Below are positions 1 to 9,879 of a stretch of DNA of 64,000 bases, piece after piece. How positions within the stretch are numbered: the first letter of the stretch is position 1; every line of letters begins with the position of its first letter. The DNA comes from Clostridia bacterium. GTDB lineage: Bacteria > Bacillota > Clostridia > Acetivibrionales > JAFADI01. The stretch covers positions 93,118 through 157,117 of the forward strand of contig JAOAAU010000122.1 of the NCBI GenBank assembly GCA_026418695.1. The letters run 5' to 3'. The position numbers were made by a program, and so were the translations under genes. The notes under the pieces were generated by a model, which worked only from the letters and a program-made list of their open reading frames with translations, was not told the DNA's origin and did no database searches.

Positions 1-1
1 T

Positions 2-2299
2 CTAAATGATCTTTTGGGAAGACCCTTCCTTGTGATGAAGGTGGTCATCCCCAGAGAAATATCTAAATTCGGACATACGAGCATCAACTTCTTCATTGGC
101 GCATTACTGGTCAGCGGTATTATTATCGGCGCCATCATGCTCTACCTTTTGGAAAAGCTGGTGCTGTCCAGGCTTGCTTTTTTGAGCCATAGGGTAGAGG
201 ATATCGGGGTAAGCGGGAACATCTCAGAGCGAATCGATATGCCGGGAGAAGATGAACTGTCCGGTTTGGCCCTTGATGTCAACCGTATGCTGGAAGCATT
301 GGAAAAGTCGCAGGGACAACTCCAGGAAAGCGAGTACAAGTACCGGCATCTCTTTGAGAGCATGTTGGACGGATTTGCGTATTACAAAATCGTCACAGAT
401 CAAGGCGGAAATTTCATAGATCTTGTCTTTTTGGAAATGAATGATGCTTTCGAGCAGATTATTGGGTTCAAGAAATCGGAAATCCTAGGGAAGAAAGTGG
501 CTCAGGTGATCGACCGGCTCAATACCCCGTGGGACTGGCTGAAGGTCAGCAGTGATCTGGCCAAGAACGGGGAAAAAGTGAGTTTTGAGTATTTTTCTAC
601 GATATCCGGAAGATGGTATTTGATTTCTGCCTATTGTCCGGACAGGGAATACTTTATTACCGTCTTCCATGATATTTCCAACCGCAAACGGATTGAAGAG
701 GAACTGAAAAAGGCCAAGGAGGCTGCAGAGATTGCCAATAAAACCAAGAGTGAGTTCCTGGCCAACATGAGTCATGAAATCCGGACGCCGCTGAATGCCA
801 TTATTGGTATGACCGAACTGCTGGTAGATTCAGATATAGCTCCCAATCACCGTGAACGTGCATTGACAGTATACAACGCCGGAAATGTACTCCTCAATAT
901 CATCAATGATATTCTGGATTTTTCAAAAATCGAAGCAGGAAAACTTGAATTGAACAGTTATGAGTTTGATCCTTTTGAACTGGTTGAAGGCGTTGCAGAG
1001 TTGATGGCGATCAAGGCACGTGAAAAAAAGATTTCGCTGATGACTTATGTTCAGCCGAAAACTCCCCGGCTGGTTGGGGATGCGGATCGATTGAGACAAA
1101 TACTATTGAATCTGACGGGCAATGCCATCAAATTTACCTCTGAAGGAGAAGTAGTTATACAGGCACTCATGGAAGGTAATGACGGGCGCTATGTAACAGT
1201 GCGGTTTGAGGTGGTAGATACGGGCATCGGTATCACGAAGAACGATGCAGGCAAACTGTTTCAACCCTTTGTGCAGATAGACAGCTCCAATACAAGAAAG
1301 TTTGGCGGAACAGGCCTGGGACTTTCTATCTGCAAGAGGCTGGTAGAACTCATGGGAGGTCAGATCGGAGTAGACAGTGTCAAAGGATCCGGTTCAACCT
1401 TTTGGTTTACAGTAAGCTTCGAAGTAGCGGCAAGAAAGAACAATCCGATAAAACCAAATGAAACCATGACGGAATTGAAACTGCTGGTTCTGAATGACAG
1501 TGATAAGTCCAAGGATATTGTTCATAACTATATTGATTCCTGGGGGATGAAGAATGATACGGTATCAGAGATGGAGGAAGCTCTTGCCAGCATGACCGAA
1601 GCGGCTGAAAACGGTACAGCGTATGACATTGTCATTATGGATGTATCAAGGAGTAGCAGTTTTGATCCTCTGAAGCTGTCAGCGGCGGTTCGCTCTGATC
1701 CGAAATTGTCAAAAACCAAACTGATTTTCATTACCTTTATGGATAATAATGAGCAGCGTAAGGAATTACTACATTCCGGATTTGCGGCCTATATGCTCAA
1801 ACCGGTGAGACAGTCCCAGCTTTTTGACTGCATCGTGAATGTAATGGGTCAGGGAATCACGACAGGAATTGAAGCAGGCAGTGTACAGCAATCAGAAGAA
1901 CAGCGTCCGAGTGAAATTGTATTTGACGGCAAACTAATTCTGCTTGCTGAAGATAATCCTGTGAACAGGGAACTGGCAGTCATGCAGCTGGAGAAGCTGG
2001 GAATTGCAGTAGAAACCGTAGAAAATGGTTTGGAAGCGGTGAACGCCCTCGTGAAAAAGGAGTATTCCCTGGTGCTGATGGATTGTCAGATGCCTGTCAT
2101 GGATGGGTTTGAAGCAACAAAGGCCATTCGTAAGGCAGAAGCAACACTGGGAAGAAGGACTCCGATTGTGGCGATGACAGCCAATGCCATGCAGGGAGAC
2201 CGGGAAAAGTGTATTTCCGTAGGCATGGATGATTATATCAGCAAACCGGTGAGAATCAAGAATCTTAGGGAAGTGATCGGCCGATGGATCGGGTTGTGA
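2..2299 (+). CDS. Hybrid sensor histidine kinase, 5' end outside window
   Basis: The reading frame is open to the left edge, so the start lies outside the window. The first residues (ending in [15 protein letters not shown]) look like the end of a CHASE4-type extracellular sensor. They are followed by a membrane helix, a HAMP linker, a PAS domain (about residues 105-220 counted from the TTG at 14), a HisKA box with the phospho-acceptor His in [10 protein letters not shown] (codon 773-775), and an HATPase domain with DTGIGI and [13 protein letters not shown]. Two receiver domains follow. The first is divergent (ND instead of an acidic pair, but Asp in IVIMDVS and the Lys are kept). The second is canonical ([22 protein letters not shown]). 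An HPt gene and a lone receiver follow directly, which suggests a multistep phosphorelay. The input signal is unknown. Confidence 0.9.
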   Translation, partial: LNDLLGRPFLVMKVVIPREISKFGHTSINFFIGALLVSGIIIGAIMLYLLEKLVLSRLAFLSHRVEDIGVSGNISERIDMPGEDELSGLALDVNRMLEALEKSQGQLQESEYKYRHLFESMLDGFAYYKIVTDQGGNFIDLVFLEMNDAFEQIIGFKKSEILGKKVAQVIDRLNTPWDWLKVSSDLAKNGEKVSFEYFSTISGRWYLISAYCPDREYFITVFHDISNRKRIEEELKKAKEAAEIANKTKSEFLANMSHEIRTPLNAIIGMTELLVDSDIAPNHRERALTVYNAGNVLLNIINDILDFSKIEAGKLELNSYEFDPFELVEGVAELMAIKAREKKISLMTYVQPKTPRLVGDADRLRQILLNLTGNAIKFTSEGEVVIQALMEGNDGRYVTVRFEVVDTGIGITKNDAGKLFQPFVQIDSSNTRKFGGTGLGLSICKRLVELMGGQIGVDSVKGSGSTFWFTVSFEVAARKNNPIKPNETMTELKLLVLNDSDKSKDIVHNYIDSWGMKNDTVSEMEEALASMTEAAENGTAYDIVIMDVSRSSSFDPLKLSAAVRSDPKLSKTKLIFITFMDNNEQRKELLHSGFAAYMLKPVRQSQLFDCIVNVMGQGITTGIEAGSVQQSEEQRPSEIVFDGKLILLAEDNPVNRELAVMQLEKLGIAVETVENGLEAVNALVKKEYSLVLMDCQMPVMDGFEATKAIRKAEATLGRRTPIVAMTANAMQGDREKCISVGMDDYISKPVRIKNLREVIGRWIGL

Positions 2300-2349
2300 T
2301 TTTAAAAAACCTGATCCGATTAAAATACAGACTGCGGAGGGATAAGGAT

Positions 2350-2712
2350 ATGAATCATGAATGCAGATATGACATTCAAGGACTGACAGATGAACTTGAA
2401 GTTGAATTGAAGGACATTGTCAGGCTTTTTTCCAACTATTTTGAAGAGATGCAGTCGGAAATGTCTGAGATGGAGAAGTTCCTCTCTCAAAAGGACTGGG
2501 TAATGCTTCAGAGGGTGGCACACAATATTAAAGGCGTTTCTGCCAATCTGGGGATACAGGATGTTTTCAGTGAGGCAGCTGCTTTTGATGCGATGTTAAA
2601 AGCGGGGATTACTGAAAGTGCTGTACAATATGTTAACGGCATCAAAACTTTGTTAAAGAATGCGAATGCTGAAGTGGACGCGTATTTTTCTCAGCATGGA
2701 TTGACATTATAA
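2350..2712 (+). CDS. HPt domain phosphotransfer protein
   Basis: A 120-residue protein made essentially of one histidine phosphotransfer four-helix bundle. The signature AHNIKGVSANLG gives the phospho-acceptor at about His58. I chose the ATG at 2350 because GGAGG lies at 2336-2340. The open frame extends back to 2284, overlapping the kinase stop, but that part lacks a ribosome binding site and does not look like HPt. It sits 50 bp after the hybrid kinase and 31 bp before a lone receiver. It probably takes phosphate from the kinase receiver and passes it to the next gene product. Partner identity is inferred from position. Confidence 0.9.
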   Translation: MNHECRYDIQGLTDELEVELKDIVRLFSNYFEEMQSEMSEMEKFLSQKDWVMLQRVAHNIKGVSANLGIQDVFSEAAAFDAMLKAGITESAVQYVNGIKTLLKNANAEVDAYFSQHGLTL

Positions 2713-2743
2713 GTTTGATTAGCAATTCCTTGGGAGGTTTTTT

Positions 2744-3124
2744 ATGGGTTCTGAAAAAAGGGTGATGATTGTCGAAGACTCTCATACCGTTCGGTATGAG
2801 GTAAAACTCATCATTGAAAAGATGGGAATCACACTGGTGGAAGCAGCCAATGAGCTGGGAATGTTCAATATGATGGAGGAATACGGCCGGTGTGTTGATC
2901 TGATTATTATGGACCTTACCTTGAAATATGAAAACGGCTTTGATCTGATTGAAAAGCTAAGAAAAATCGAAAAATACAGTTCCATTCCCATTCTCATTCT
3001 AACAGAACATGCAGATGCAAAGAATGTTATTAAAGCAAAAGAGCTTGGAGTTGTGGGATATTTGAGAAAACCCATACAAAAGGAAGAACTGGAGACCAGA
3101 GTTAGGTCGGTACTGGATCAATAG
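2744..3124 (+). CDS. Single-domain response regulator
   Basis: A 126-residue CheY-like protein with no output domain. Acidic pocket residues Glu11 and Asp12 (VEDSH), phospho-acceptor Asp57 (IIMDLTL), Thr87 (ILTEHAD) and Lys109 (LRKP) are all in place, so it should be phosphorylatable. GGGAGG precedes the ATG. It is the last gene of the kinase-HPt-receiver set and is followed by a hairpin terminator. Because no DNA-binding or enzymatic domain is present, it must act through protein contact or serve as a phosphate sink. The target cannot be read from the sequence. Confidence 0.9.
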   Translation: MGSEKRVMIVEDSHTVRYEVKLIIEKMGITLVEAANELGMFNMMEEYGRCVDLIIMDLTLKYENGFDLIEKLRKIEKYSSIPILILTEHADAKNVIKAKELGVVGYLRKPIQKEELETRVRSVLDQ

Positions 3125-3132
3125 AAACATTC

Positions 3133-3167
3133 AATGGCTTGGTTAGTTTCAAACGAGCCATTTTTTT
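3133..3167 (+). terminator. Intrinsic terminator after the phosphorelay genes
   Basis: Inverted repeat AATGGCT (3133-3139) and AGCCATT (3156-3162), running straight into a run of T on the plus strand, nine bases after the receiver stop codon. Confidence 0.75.
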
Positions 3168-3223
3168 GTAATTCTACTTAAAACAGTGCTATAATTTATA
3201 TTATTTATATGAGGGTGAATAAG

Positions 3224-4189
3224 ATGAACAAAAAAGTAAAATGGGGTGTTCTTGGATATGCCAGGATCGCCAAAGAACATGTAATCCCTGCAATTATGAA
3301 GTCGGCGAACTCCGAGTTCTATGCTGTTGCATCACGAGATGAAGAAAAGCTGAAAAGCTGTCGTGAACAATTCGGCTGTGAAAAAACCTATAAATCATAC
3401 GAAGAGCTTCTGGACGATCCCGAGGTTGATGCAGTTTACATTCCCTTACCCAATGGATTGCATAAGGAATGGACCATCAAGGCTGCTCAGAAGGGAAAGC
3501 ATATTCTTTGTGAAAAACCAATTGCGCTGAATACCGATGAGTGCCTGGAGATGATCCGCGCTTGTGAAGATAACAAAGTGAAGTTGATGGAAGCCTTCAT
3601 GTACAGGTACACAAAACGCACTCAGAAAGTCTGGGAGATTTTAGAGAGCGGAATGATCGGGGATATTAAATATATTAATTCGTCTTTCCGGTTTCATCTC
3701 ACGAGATATCCTGATGTTCGCCTGGAGCCGGGGCTTGGAGGCGGTTCCCTGTATGATGTGGGCTGCTATCCGATTAACTTTATCGGGATGGTTACAGGAC
3801 AAACACCCTCTTCCATGTCTGCTGAGTGCGTTCTGAACAATGGGGTGGATGTGATTTTTTCTGCAGTGCTAAAATATGACAGTGGGATTATAGCGACGAT
3901 CAATTGCGGATTTAATGCATTTCTTAGAGTTTTTTCCGAAGTTGTTGGAACAAAAGGGGTGATGGAGATCCCGGATACATTCTTTGACAATGCAGGAATC
4001 ATCACAGTGAATACGGCTGAAGGAAAAAAAGAAATTGAAGTTGAAGCCTCCGAAAGATATGTGCTTGAGGTGGAGGACTTTGCAGATGCGGTTCTTCATG
4101 ACCGGAAACCTCTATTTTCTCTCGATGAGACGGTAAGGAACATGAAAATCATTGATAGCCTTCTGGAGATGGTACATAAGAAAGGGTAG
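3224..4189 (+). CDS. Gfo/Idh/MocA family NAD(P)-dependent oxidoreductase
   Basis: A 321-residue dehydrogenase of the glucose-fructose oxidoreductase / myo-inositol dehydrogenase family. The N-terminal Rossmann motif is GVLGYARIA, and the family signature CEKPIALN supplies the conserved Lys. The C-terminal half is the usual alpha/beta oxidoreductase domain that binds a sugar or cyclitol. The ATG at 3224 is preferred over an in-frame ATG at 3209 because GAGGGTG stands 8 bases before it. The gene lies 15 bp upstream of a class II aldolase, so the pair may act in one sugar or polyol degradation step. The substrate cannot be told from sequence. Confidence 0.88.
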   Translation: MNKKVKWGVLGYARIAKEHVIPAIMKSANSEFYAVASRDEEKLKSCREQFGCEKTYKSYEELLDDPEVDAVYIPLPNGLHKEWTIKAAQKGKHILCEKPIALNTDECLEMIRACEDNKVKLMEAFMYRYTKRTQKVWEILESGMIGDIKYINSSFRFHLTRYPDVRLEPGLGGGSLYDVGCYPINFIGMVTGQTPSSMSAECVLNNGVDVIFSAVLKYDSGIIATINCGFNAFLRVFSEVVGTKGVMEIPDTFFDNAGIITVNTAEGKKEIEVEASERYVLEVEDFADAVLHDRKPLFSLDETVRNMKIIDSLLEMVHKKG

Positions 4190-4204
4190 TTAAGGAGACC
4201 TGCT

Positions 4205-4840
4205 ATGGGAGAAAAAATAAAAAAGCAGCTGGTTGAAATTGCGCAGCTGATGTACACAAAAAATATGGTAAATGCATACGAAGGCAATATCTCTTTCAGA
4301 AAAGGGAATCGGGTATATATCACGCCAAGCGCTGTCTGTAAAGGATTTCTGAAGACGGAGATGATTGTCGTTACGGATTTGGAAGGGAATAAGATTGAAG
4401 GGGACTATAAGGCTTCTTCCGAAATAAAACTGCATCTTGCCGCCTATCGAATGAGAAACGACATCCAGGGGGTTGTACATGCACACACGCCATATGCAAC
4501 AGCCTACGCATTAGCCAATAAGCCAATCGAGACCAACGCATATCCTGAACTCATTACGCTTTTTGGAAGTGTTCCCCTTGCGCTGTACGGTACTCCGTCA
4601 ACAGACGAAATCTATCAAGGAATTGGACAGTATATCGAGGAACATGACATTATACTTTTGGCCAATCATGGGATTATGGCAGTGGGATGTGACGCTTTTG
4701 ATGCCTTTTTCAAACTGGAAGCGGCAGAAAGTATAGCGAAAACCCTTTTCCTTGCCGAGCAGATGGGGGGAGCCAAACCCTTACCGCAGAATAAATTACA
4801 GGAGTTATATGACATCAAAAAAAGTGCTAAGAAATCATAA
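4205..4840 (+). CDS. Class II aldolase, L-fuculose-phosphate aldolase-like
   Basis: A 211-residue zinc-dependent class II aldolase/adducin family protein. Zinc ligands His92, His94 (VVHAHTPYATAYA) and His155 (ANHGIMAVG) and the catalytic Glu73 (SSEIKLHLAAY) fall at the same numbers as in E. coli FucA, and the length matches that family. AAGGAG precedes the ATG. It probably cleaves a phosphorylated ketose to dihydroxyacetone phosphate and an aldehyde. The preceding oxidoreductase, 15 bp away, suggests a two-gene operon for an uncommon sugar. L-fuculose-1-phosphate itself is not proven as substrate. Confidence 0.88.
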   Translation: MGEKIKKQLVEIAQLMYTKNMVNAYEGNISFRKGNRVYITPSAVCKGFLKTEMIVVTDLEGNKIEGDYKASSEIKLHLAAYRMRNDIQGVVHAHTPYATAYALANKPIETNAYPELITLFGSVPLALYGTPSTDEIYQGIGQYIEEHDIILLANHGIMAVGCDAFDAFFKLEAAESIAKTLFLAEQMGGAKPLPQNKLQELYDIKKSAKKS

Positions 4841-4853
4841 AAGAAAGATGACG

Positions 4854-4895
4854 AAAGTCATATAATGGAATTCCATTATATGACTTTTGCTTTTT
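4854..4895 (+). terminator. Long perfect palindrome, probable terminator
   Basis: Seventeen bases (4854-4870) are followed at once by their exact reverse complement (4871-4887), with a T-rich stretch (4892-4896) downstream. A hairpin of this length in RNA would have only a minimal loop. It lies 14 bp after the aldolase stop. A terminator is the simplest reading, although the stem is AT-rich. Confidence 0.65.
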
Positions 4896-4997
4896 ACTCC
4901 ATTACTTCCGTTATCTATAAAACGCCTCCTGAATGGATTAGTATGGGATCAAGAGAAAAAATAATCAAACTCATAATTCTGACGGAGGTTGAGTCAA

Positions 4998-6602
4998 ATG
5001 AAGGATTTATTTAAAAAGCACTGGATAACACTTTTGGGGGCAATTTTTACATTCATGGCCTTTGGGTATCTGTTTGATTTTGCGGTAGATCAGGGATGGA
5101 TATCCAATGGGATCAAAATCGGTTTGGGACTTCTGGCAGGTGCCGGATTTGTTGTAGGCGGAGCTGCAATGCAGCAAAGAGGTGCAAAAATTGTAGATCA
5201 GATATTAAGCGGACTAGGTGTTGCACTTCTATATACTACCTTTACTTTTGCTGGAATTGTATTTGATATCTGGGATCCAATGACGGTATTCATCGTAATG
5301 ATTGCAGTTACGCTCGGACTATCCGTTTATTCCTTTAAATTTGACCTAAGAGTTCTGATGAATCTTGCGATTCTAGGAGCATTGATTTCGCCGCTGATGA
5401 TGGAACCGAGAGGGGATCAGGTTTTTACTCTATTTTTATATCTTTTGGTGATTAACTCCATTTACTTTTTCATGAGTGTTTGGAAACGTTGGACAGAGCT
5501 GAGGTTGATCCCTTTTGCAGGAACCTGGGTGCTGTATACGGCTTATTACTTTTACTACCGTCCTGAAACCTGGGAGGTACCTTTCTTATATGCAGCAAGT
5601 GCGTTTATCTTTTATGTCATCGGCTTCATGGTTTCATCCTGGAAAGAGGACAAAAAATTCGATGGATTGAACCTGTATTTGGGAATTCTTAACGGATGTA
5701 TATTTGCACTTTGGTCTTTGGCAATACTTACAGCAGTAGTATCTTTCTCTGTAGTTCTAGCCGGTATGGGTGCGGTATATCTGATTACATCACTGATTGT
5801 TTATCAATTACAGCAAAAATATACTATTCCGTTTTATACCAAATTCTTCGCAGGGATTCTTTTCCTGCTGGTCTCCGGTGCGCAAATCGGCAGCGGATCT
5901 GAGCTGAAGCAGATTATCTCAGTCTATATGTGGACTTTCATTTCCTTGGGTGTGCTGATTGTCGGACAGATCAAGAAACTGGAGTATTTGAAGGTGATTT
6001 CGGCAGTGATCTGGGTAATCACCGGAACTTACTGGTATACAGTGACATGGGAATCTCCTGTCGGAGAGTGGTTCGGAACCTTTATTCCTGTACTCAACTG
6101 GTCTGGAATGGCCTGGCTTGTGTTGGCGATTCTCGGATTTTACTTTTCGGTTAAAGTGCAATTTGAATATACCAAGGACAGCAGCTCAAAAGCAAACAAC
6201 AGTGTCATTGCAAATTTCTTTTCTATCAGCAGCCATTTGATTGTCGGGGGCTTGCTGACATTCCAGATTGATAATCTATGGGAGTACAACAAGATAACGT
6301 TTATTGATCTTTGGCTGGCACTCTCGGTATCCTGGGGAATTTATGCACTGCTGCTTTTTGTTTGGGGTGCTTACAGCAAGCAGGCTGTTTTCCGCTGGTT
6401 CGGGTCTGTCGTACTGGTATTGGTTGCGGTAAAGACCATATTTATCAATATGTCCAGTGCGGAAACAATCTTTAAGGTACTGGCATTATTGATCCTTGGG
6501 GTGATAACATTTACAATATCCTACATCAACAACAAATGGAACGGGAATGGACAGGAGAAATTACAAGAGGTTGAGTCCATAAAAGAGATGGATAGTGAAT
6601 AA
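4998..6602 (+). CDS. Multi-pass membrane protein, DUF2339-like
   Basis: About 534 residues, almost entirely hydrophobic helices (roughly 14), with short charged ends and an acidic tail. The pattern, from an N-terminal FKKHWITLLGAIFTFMAFGYLF through repeated small-residue helices, resembles the predicted membrane proteins grouped as DUF2339. No enzyme motif is visible. The start is placed at the ATG at 4998, nine bases after GGAGG. A TTG at 4989 would sit on top of that ribosome binding site. It is flanked by terminators on both sides and so is probably monocistronic. Function unknown. Confidence 0.75.
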   Translation: MKDLFKKHWITLLGAIFTFMAFGYLFDFAVDQGWISNGIKIGLGLLAGAGFVVGGAAMQQRGAKIVDQILSGLGVALLYTTFTFAGIVFDIWDPMTVFIVMIAVTLGLSVYSFKFDLRVLMNLAILGALISPLMMEPRGDQVFTLFLYLLVINSIYFFMSVWKRWTELRLIPFAGTWVLYTAYYFYYRPETWEVPFLYAASAFIFYVIGFMVSSWKEDKKFDGLNLYLGILNGCIFALWSLAILTAVVSFSVVLAGMGAVYLITSLIVYQLQQKYTIPFYTKFFAGILFLLVSGAQIGSGSELKQIISVYMWTFISLGVLIVGQIKKLEYLKVISAVIWVITGTYWYTVTWESPVGEWFGTFIPVLNWSGMAWLVLAILGFYFSVKVQFEYTKDSSSKANNSVIANFFSISSHLIVGGLLTFQIDNLWEYNKITFIDLWLALSVSWGIYALLLFVWGAYSKQAVFRWFGSVVLVLVAVKTIFINMSSAETIFKVLALLILGVITFTISYINNKWNGNGQEKLQEVESIKEMDSE

Positions 6603-6628
6603 TCAAACAGAAAAAGATAGAGAACTGC

Positions 6629-6668
6629 AGGGCATTCCATGAAAAACTGGAATGCCTTGTGGTTTTAT
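6629..6668 (+). terminator. Intrinsic terminator
   Basis: GGCATTCCA (6631-6639) pairs with TGGAATGCC (6648-6656) across an 8-base loop, followed by a T-rich stretch. It lies just after the DUF2339-like gene. Confidence 0.7.
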
Positions 6669-6994
6669 CTATAGATTTACCTATTTCAAAATTTTTTGTA
6701 CTATATTATAATGGAACATAAGTATATACTGTGAATTTCTACTCTGCTCAGTTCAAGTTTAACCAAGCATTTCGAGAACAAGGTCCCTGACAGGATGTGC
6801 CTCCGTCAGCGGATATCACAATCAATGAAGTGCATTTAACATGTTGATGGATCACAGTCAGCCGGTTAAAAAGCACAGGTTCCCTTTGATGCCATATAAA
6901 AGTAATTGAAATGATGAATTCTTAAGGTTATAATGGTTAAGTCAAAAATGCCTGTTGTGCTAAAAAAGATCGGTTCGGTATCCATCCGGGGTTA
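6669..6994. other. Non-coding stretch upstream of lon
   Basis: No coding sequence is evident. A TATAAT at 6707-6712, with a weak TTCAAA 16 bases upstream, could be a promoter. The remainder shows no convincing repeat or known operator. I see no clear CtsR or HrcA site, although lon is often a heat-shock gene. Confidence 0.4.
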
Positions 6995-7171
6995 ATGCAT
7001 GTTTCAATAGCACCGTTAGGGGTAAATATTGTTTGTTTCTGGGAAAAAAACCTATCCAGAAAAATTGACTGGCTTGAAAAGATCGAACTGCACTTCAAAG
7101 CAGCAAACGAAACGACATACGAAACAATGCTTACGTTTATTGGGATACTTATAAACCGAGGTAGAGAATAA
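6995..7171 (+). CDS. Possible 58-residue small ORF before lon
   Basis: An ATG at 6995 opens a frame of 58 codons ending with TAA at 7169-7171. The composition is protein-like (Trp, charged and aliphatic residues mixed, for example KIDWLEKIELHFKAANETTY), but the only ribosome binding candidate is a weak CCGGGG. It could be a small protein, the remnant of a larger gene, or chance. Nothing identifies a family. Confidence 0.25.
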   Translation: MHVSIAPLGVNIVCFWEKNLSRKIDWLEKIELHFKAANETTYETMLTFIGILINRGRE

Positions 7172-7225
7172 AATTTCGGTGAAAAAAATTGAGGTTAGAA
7201 TACTAATGTACAAGGGGATGGTTAA

Positions 7226-9673
7226 ATGTCCGAAGCGAAGAAAATAATTAAAAAGCAAGTGTTGCCTCTTCTTCCGCTCAGAGGTCTTACTGTGTTTCCA
7301 TACATGATATTGCATTTTGATGTTGGCCGTACAAAGTCTATCAAAGCGCTGGAAGAAGCGATGATCAATAATCAGCTTATCTTCCTTGTTGCGCAGAAGG
7401 ATGCCAAGCATGACGCGCCTGCTGAAGAGGATATCTTTACTGTAGGAACCATATCAAAAGTAAAGCAGCTTCTGAAACTTCCGGGAGATACCATCAGAGT
7501 GCTGGTAGAAGGAATCAGCAGAGCTGAAATTGGTGAATTTACACAAACAGAACCTTTCTTCATGGCGGAAGTCGTAGAGAAAATCTACATGCCAAATGAA
7601 GAAGACAAGGTTGAGATTGAAGCACTCAAAAGAAGAGTTCTTTCAACTTTTGACGAATATTCCAAGCTCAGCAACAAGATTTCTCCGGATACGGTTTTGT
7701 CCGTGATGAGCATTGAAGACCCTGCACAGCTTTCCGATGTGATTACATCCAATATGATATTGAAGGTAGAGCAGAAGCAGGAGATCCTTAACGAGTTTTC
7801 ACCGGAGACCAGACTGGAAAAAGTGCTGGAGATCCTGGTCAAGGAAATTGAAATTCTAGAAATCGAAAAGAATATCAATGCAAAGGTTCGTAAACAGATT
7901 GATAAGATGCAGAAGGAGTACTACCTTCGTGAACAATTGAAAGCAATCCAAAGCGAACTCGGAGATAAAGAAGGCGTTACAGGGGAAGTGGAAGAATACA
8001 AGGAGAAGCTGAAAAATGCAGGACTGCCGGAAGAGGTTGAAAAGAAAGTTCTGAAGGAACTGGACCGCCTCCTGAAGTTGCAGTCAGGCTCAGCCGAAGG
8101 ATCAGTTATCAGAACTTATCTCGACTGGATTTTTGATCTTCCATGGAATAAATCTACCGAAGAGATTGTTGATTTACAAAGGGCTGAAGATATTCTTGAA
8201 GAGGATCATTATGGTCTTGAAAAAGTCAAGGAAAGAATCGTTGAATACCTTGCCATCAGAAAACTGAAAAATGAGCTTAAAGGTCCGATTTTGTGCCTTG
8301 CAGGACCTCCCGGTGTCGGTAAGACCTCCATCGCGAAATCCATTGCAAAAGCTTTGAACCGAAACTATGTGAGAATGTCCCTCGGCGGCGTGAAAGATGA
8401 AGCCGAAATCAGGGGGCACAGAAGAACTTATGTAGGAGCAATGCCTGGAAGAATCATTGCTGCAATAAAGCAGGCGGGATCCAAAAACCCTTTGATTCTC
8501 TTGGATGAGATCGATAAGATGAGCAGCGACTATAGGGGAGACCCGGCGTCTGCGATGCTGGAAGTATTGGATGCAGAACAGAATTACGCTTTCAGGGATC
8601 ATTATCTGGAACTTCCCTTTGATCTCTCCGATGTTTTGTTCCTTACAACCGCCAATAACCTGGATACAGTGCCAAGACCGCTGCTGGACAGAATGGAAGT
8701 TATTCAGCTGACAAGTTATACGGAAGAGGAAAAGGTAAACATTGCAACGAAATACCTGTTCCCCAAGCAGATTCAGGCACATGGTTTGAAGAAGGGCAGC
8801 CTCAAGATCGAAGAGCCGACAGTGAGAGATATCATCAACTGCTATACCAGGGAAGCCGGCGTAAGAAGACTTGAGAGAGAGATCGCTACTGTGTGCAGAA
8901 AAGCAGCAAGGATGATGGTTTCAGCAGGAAAGAAATCCATCAGCGTTACCCAGGCGAATCTGGAAAAGTTCCTGGGCACAAAAAAATATCGTTACGATAT
9001 GGCCAATGAAAAGGATGAGATCGGAATTGCAACCGGACTTGCATGGACGCCAGTCGGTGGAGATACTTTATCTATTGAAGTAACCATCATGAATGGAAAT
9101 GGCAGGCTGGAACTGACCGGGCATCTGGGCGAGGTTATGAAGGAGTCGGCGAAGGCCGGGATGAGCTTTATTCGTTCTAAAGCAGAGCAATATGAAATCG
9201 ACAAGGATTTCCACAGCAAGTACGATATTCATATCCACGTACCGGAGGGAGCTATCCCGAAGGATGGGCCTTCAGCAGGAATTACCATTGCAACTGCAAT
9301 GATTTCAGCGTTGACAGGAATACCGATCAGGAAAAATGTTGCCATGACTGGCGAAATCACCTTGAGAGGCAGAGTGCTTCCGATCGGAGGACTGAAAGAG
9401 AAGGTACTGGCGGCCCATAGAGCGGGAATCAATACCATCATTATCCCGATTGACAATAAAAAGGATATTGATGATATCCCGGAAAATGTGAGAAAGAAAG
9501 TGAAATTTGTTCTTGCAGCCGACATGGAAACAGTTCTGAATACTGCATTGGCGCATCATAAAGCTAAAAAAACCGTTAGTGACATGCAGCAGGAAAACGG
9601 AAATATCATTCTGTCGGAAAGCCAGCCGGTAATGGATGGGATCAATTCAGGAATAACTGCGATTGAGCAATAA
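7226..9673 (+). CDS. lon: ATP-dependent Lon protease
   Basis: An 815-residue LonA protease. The N-terminal substrate-recognition domain ([21 protein letters not shown]) is followed by a coiled-coil helical region, an AAA+ module with Walker [10 protein letters not shown] and Walker [11 protein letters not shown], and the protease domain. The catalytic dyad is Ser683 (PKDGPSAG) and Lys726 (second Lys of GGLKEK), 43 residues apart as in E. coli Lon. AAGGGG precedes the ATG. It degrades damaged and selected regulatory proteins in the cytoplasm as a ring-shaped hexamer. The C-terminal tail after the domain is about 40 residues, slightly longer than usual. The gene stands alone, with a terminator behind it. 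Confidence 0.97.
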   Translation: MSEAKKIIKKQVLPLLPLRGLTVFPYMILHFDVGRTKSIKALEEAMINNQLIFLVAQKDAKHDAPAEEDIFTVGTISKVKQLLKLPGDTIRVLVEGISRAEIGEFTQTEPFFMAEVVEKIYMPNEEDKVEIEALKRRVLSTFDEYSKLSNKISPDTVLSVMSIEDPAQLSDVITSNMILKVEQKQEILNEFSPETRLEKVLEILVKEIEILEIEKNINAKVRKQIDKMQKEYYLREQLKAIQSELGDKEGVTGEVEEYKEKLKNAGLPEEVEKKVLKELDRLLKLQSGSAEGSVIRTYLDWIFDLPWNKSTEEIVDLQRAEDILEEDHYGLEKVKERIVEYLAIRKLKNELKGPILCLAGPPGVGKTSIAKSIAKALNRNYVRMSLGGVKDEAEIRGHRRTYVGAMPGRIIAAIKQAGSKNPLILLDEIDKMSSDYRGDPASAMLEVLDAEQNYAFRDHYLELPFDLSDVLFLTTANNLDTVPRPLLDRMEVIQLTSYTEEEKVNIATKYLFPKQIQAHGLKKGSLKIEEPTVRDIINCYTREAGVRRLEREIATVCRKAARMMVSAGKKSISVTQANLEKFLGTKKYRYDMANEKDEIGIATGLAWTPVGGDTLSIEVTIMNGNGRLELTGHLGEVMKESAKAGMSFIRSKAEQYEIDKDFHSKYDIHIHVPEGAIPKDGPSAGITIATAMISALTGIPIRKNVAMTGEITLRGRVLPIGGLKEKVLAAHRAGINTIIIPIDNKKDIDDIPENVRKKVKFVLAADMETVLNTALAHHKAKKTVSDMQQENGNIILSESQPVMDGINSGITAIEQ

Positions 9674-9697
9674 TATAATATAATAATTTATTGAAAT

Positions 9698-9733
9698 AAA
9701 AAGGAATATGCAAAGCATATTCCTTTTTATTTT
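9698..9733 (+). terminator. Terminator after lon
   Basis: AAAAAGGAATATGC (9698-9711) and GCATATTCCTTTTT (9715-9728) form a hairpin with a 3-base loop and a T-rich 3' side. Confidence 0.85.
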
Positions 9734-9754
9734 TCAAAGCTTGTTCTCGAATGG

Positions 9755-9783
9755 TTGAGAAAATTGGTAAGCAATGATAAAAT
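9755..9783 (+). promoter_or_regulatory. Predicted sigma-A promoter
   Basis: TTGAGA (9755-9760), a 17-base spacer and TAAAAT (9778-9783), in the gap between the lon terminator and the phosphatase gene at 9880. Confidence 0.5.
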
Positions 9784-9879
9784 AAATATGCAATTCTTTT
9801 GGTTTGGACAACGATTCTTTAAAGGTGCATTTATAGATAATCCAGCAATACAATCCATGCTTCAATTTAGGGGGCTTCC

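Noticed and set aside
8174..8782. Minus-strand open frame of 202 codons inside lon
   Set aside because: It is a shadow of the coding strand: the plus-strand Lon protein is complete with all catalytic motifs.
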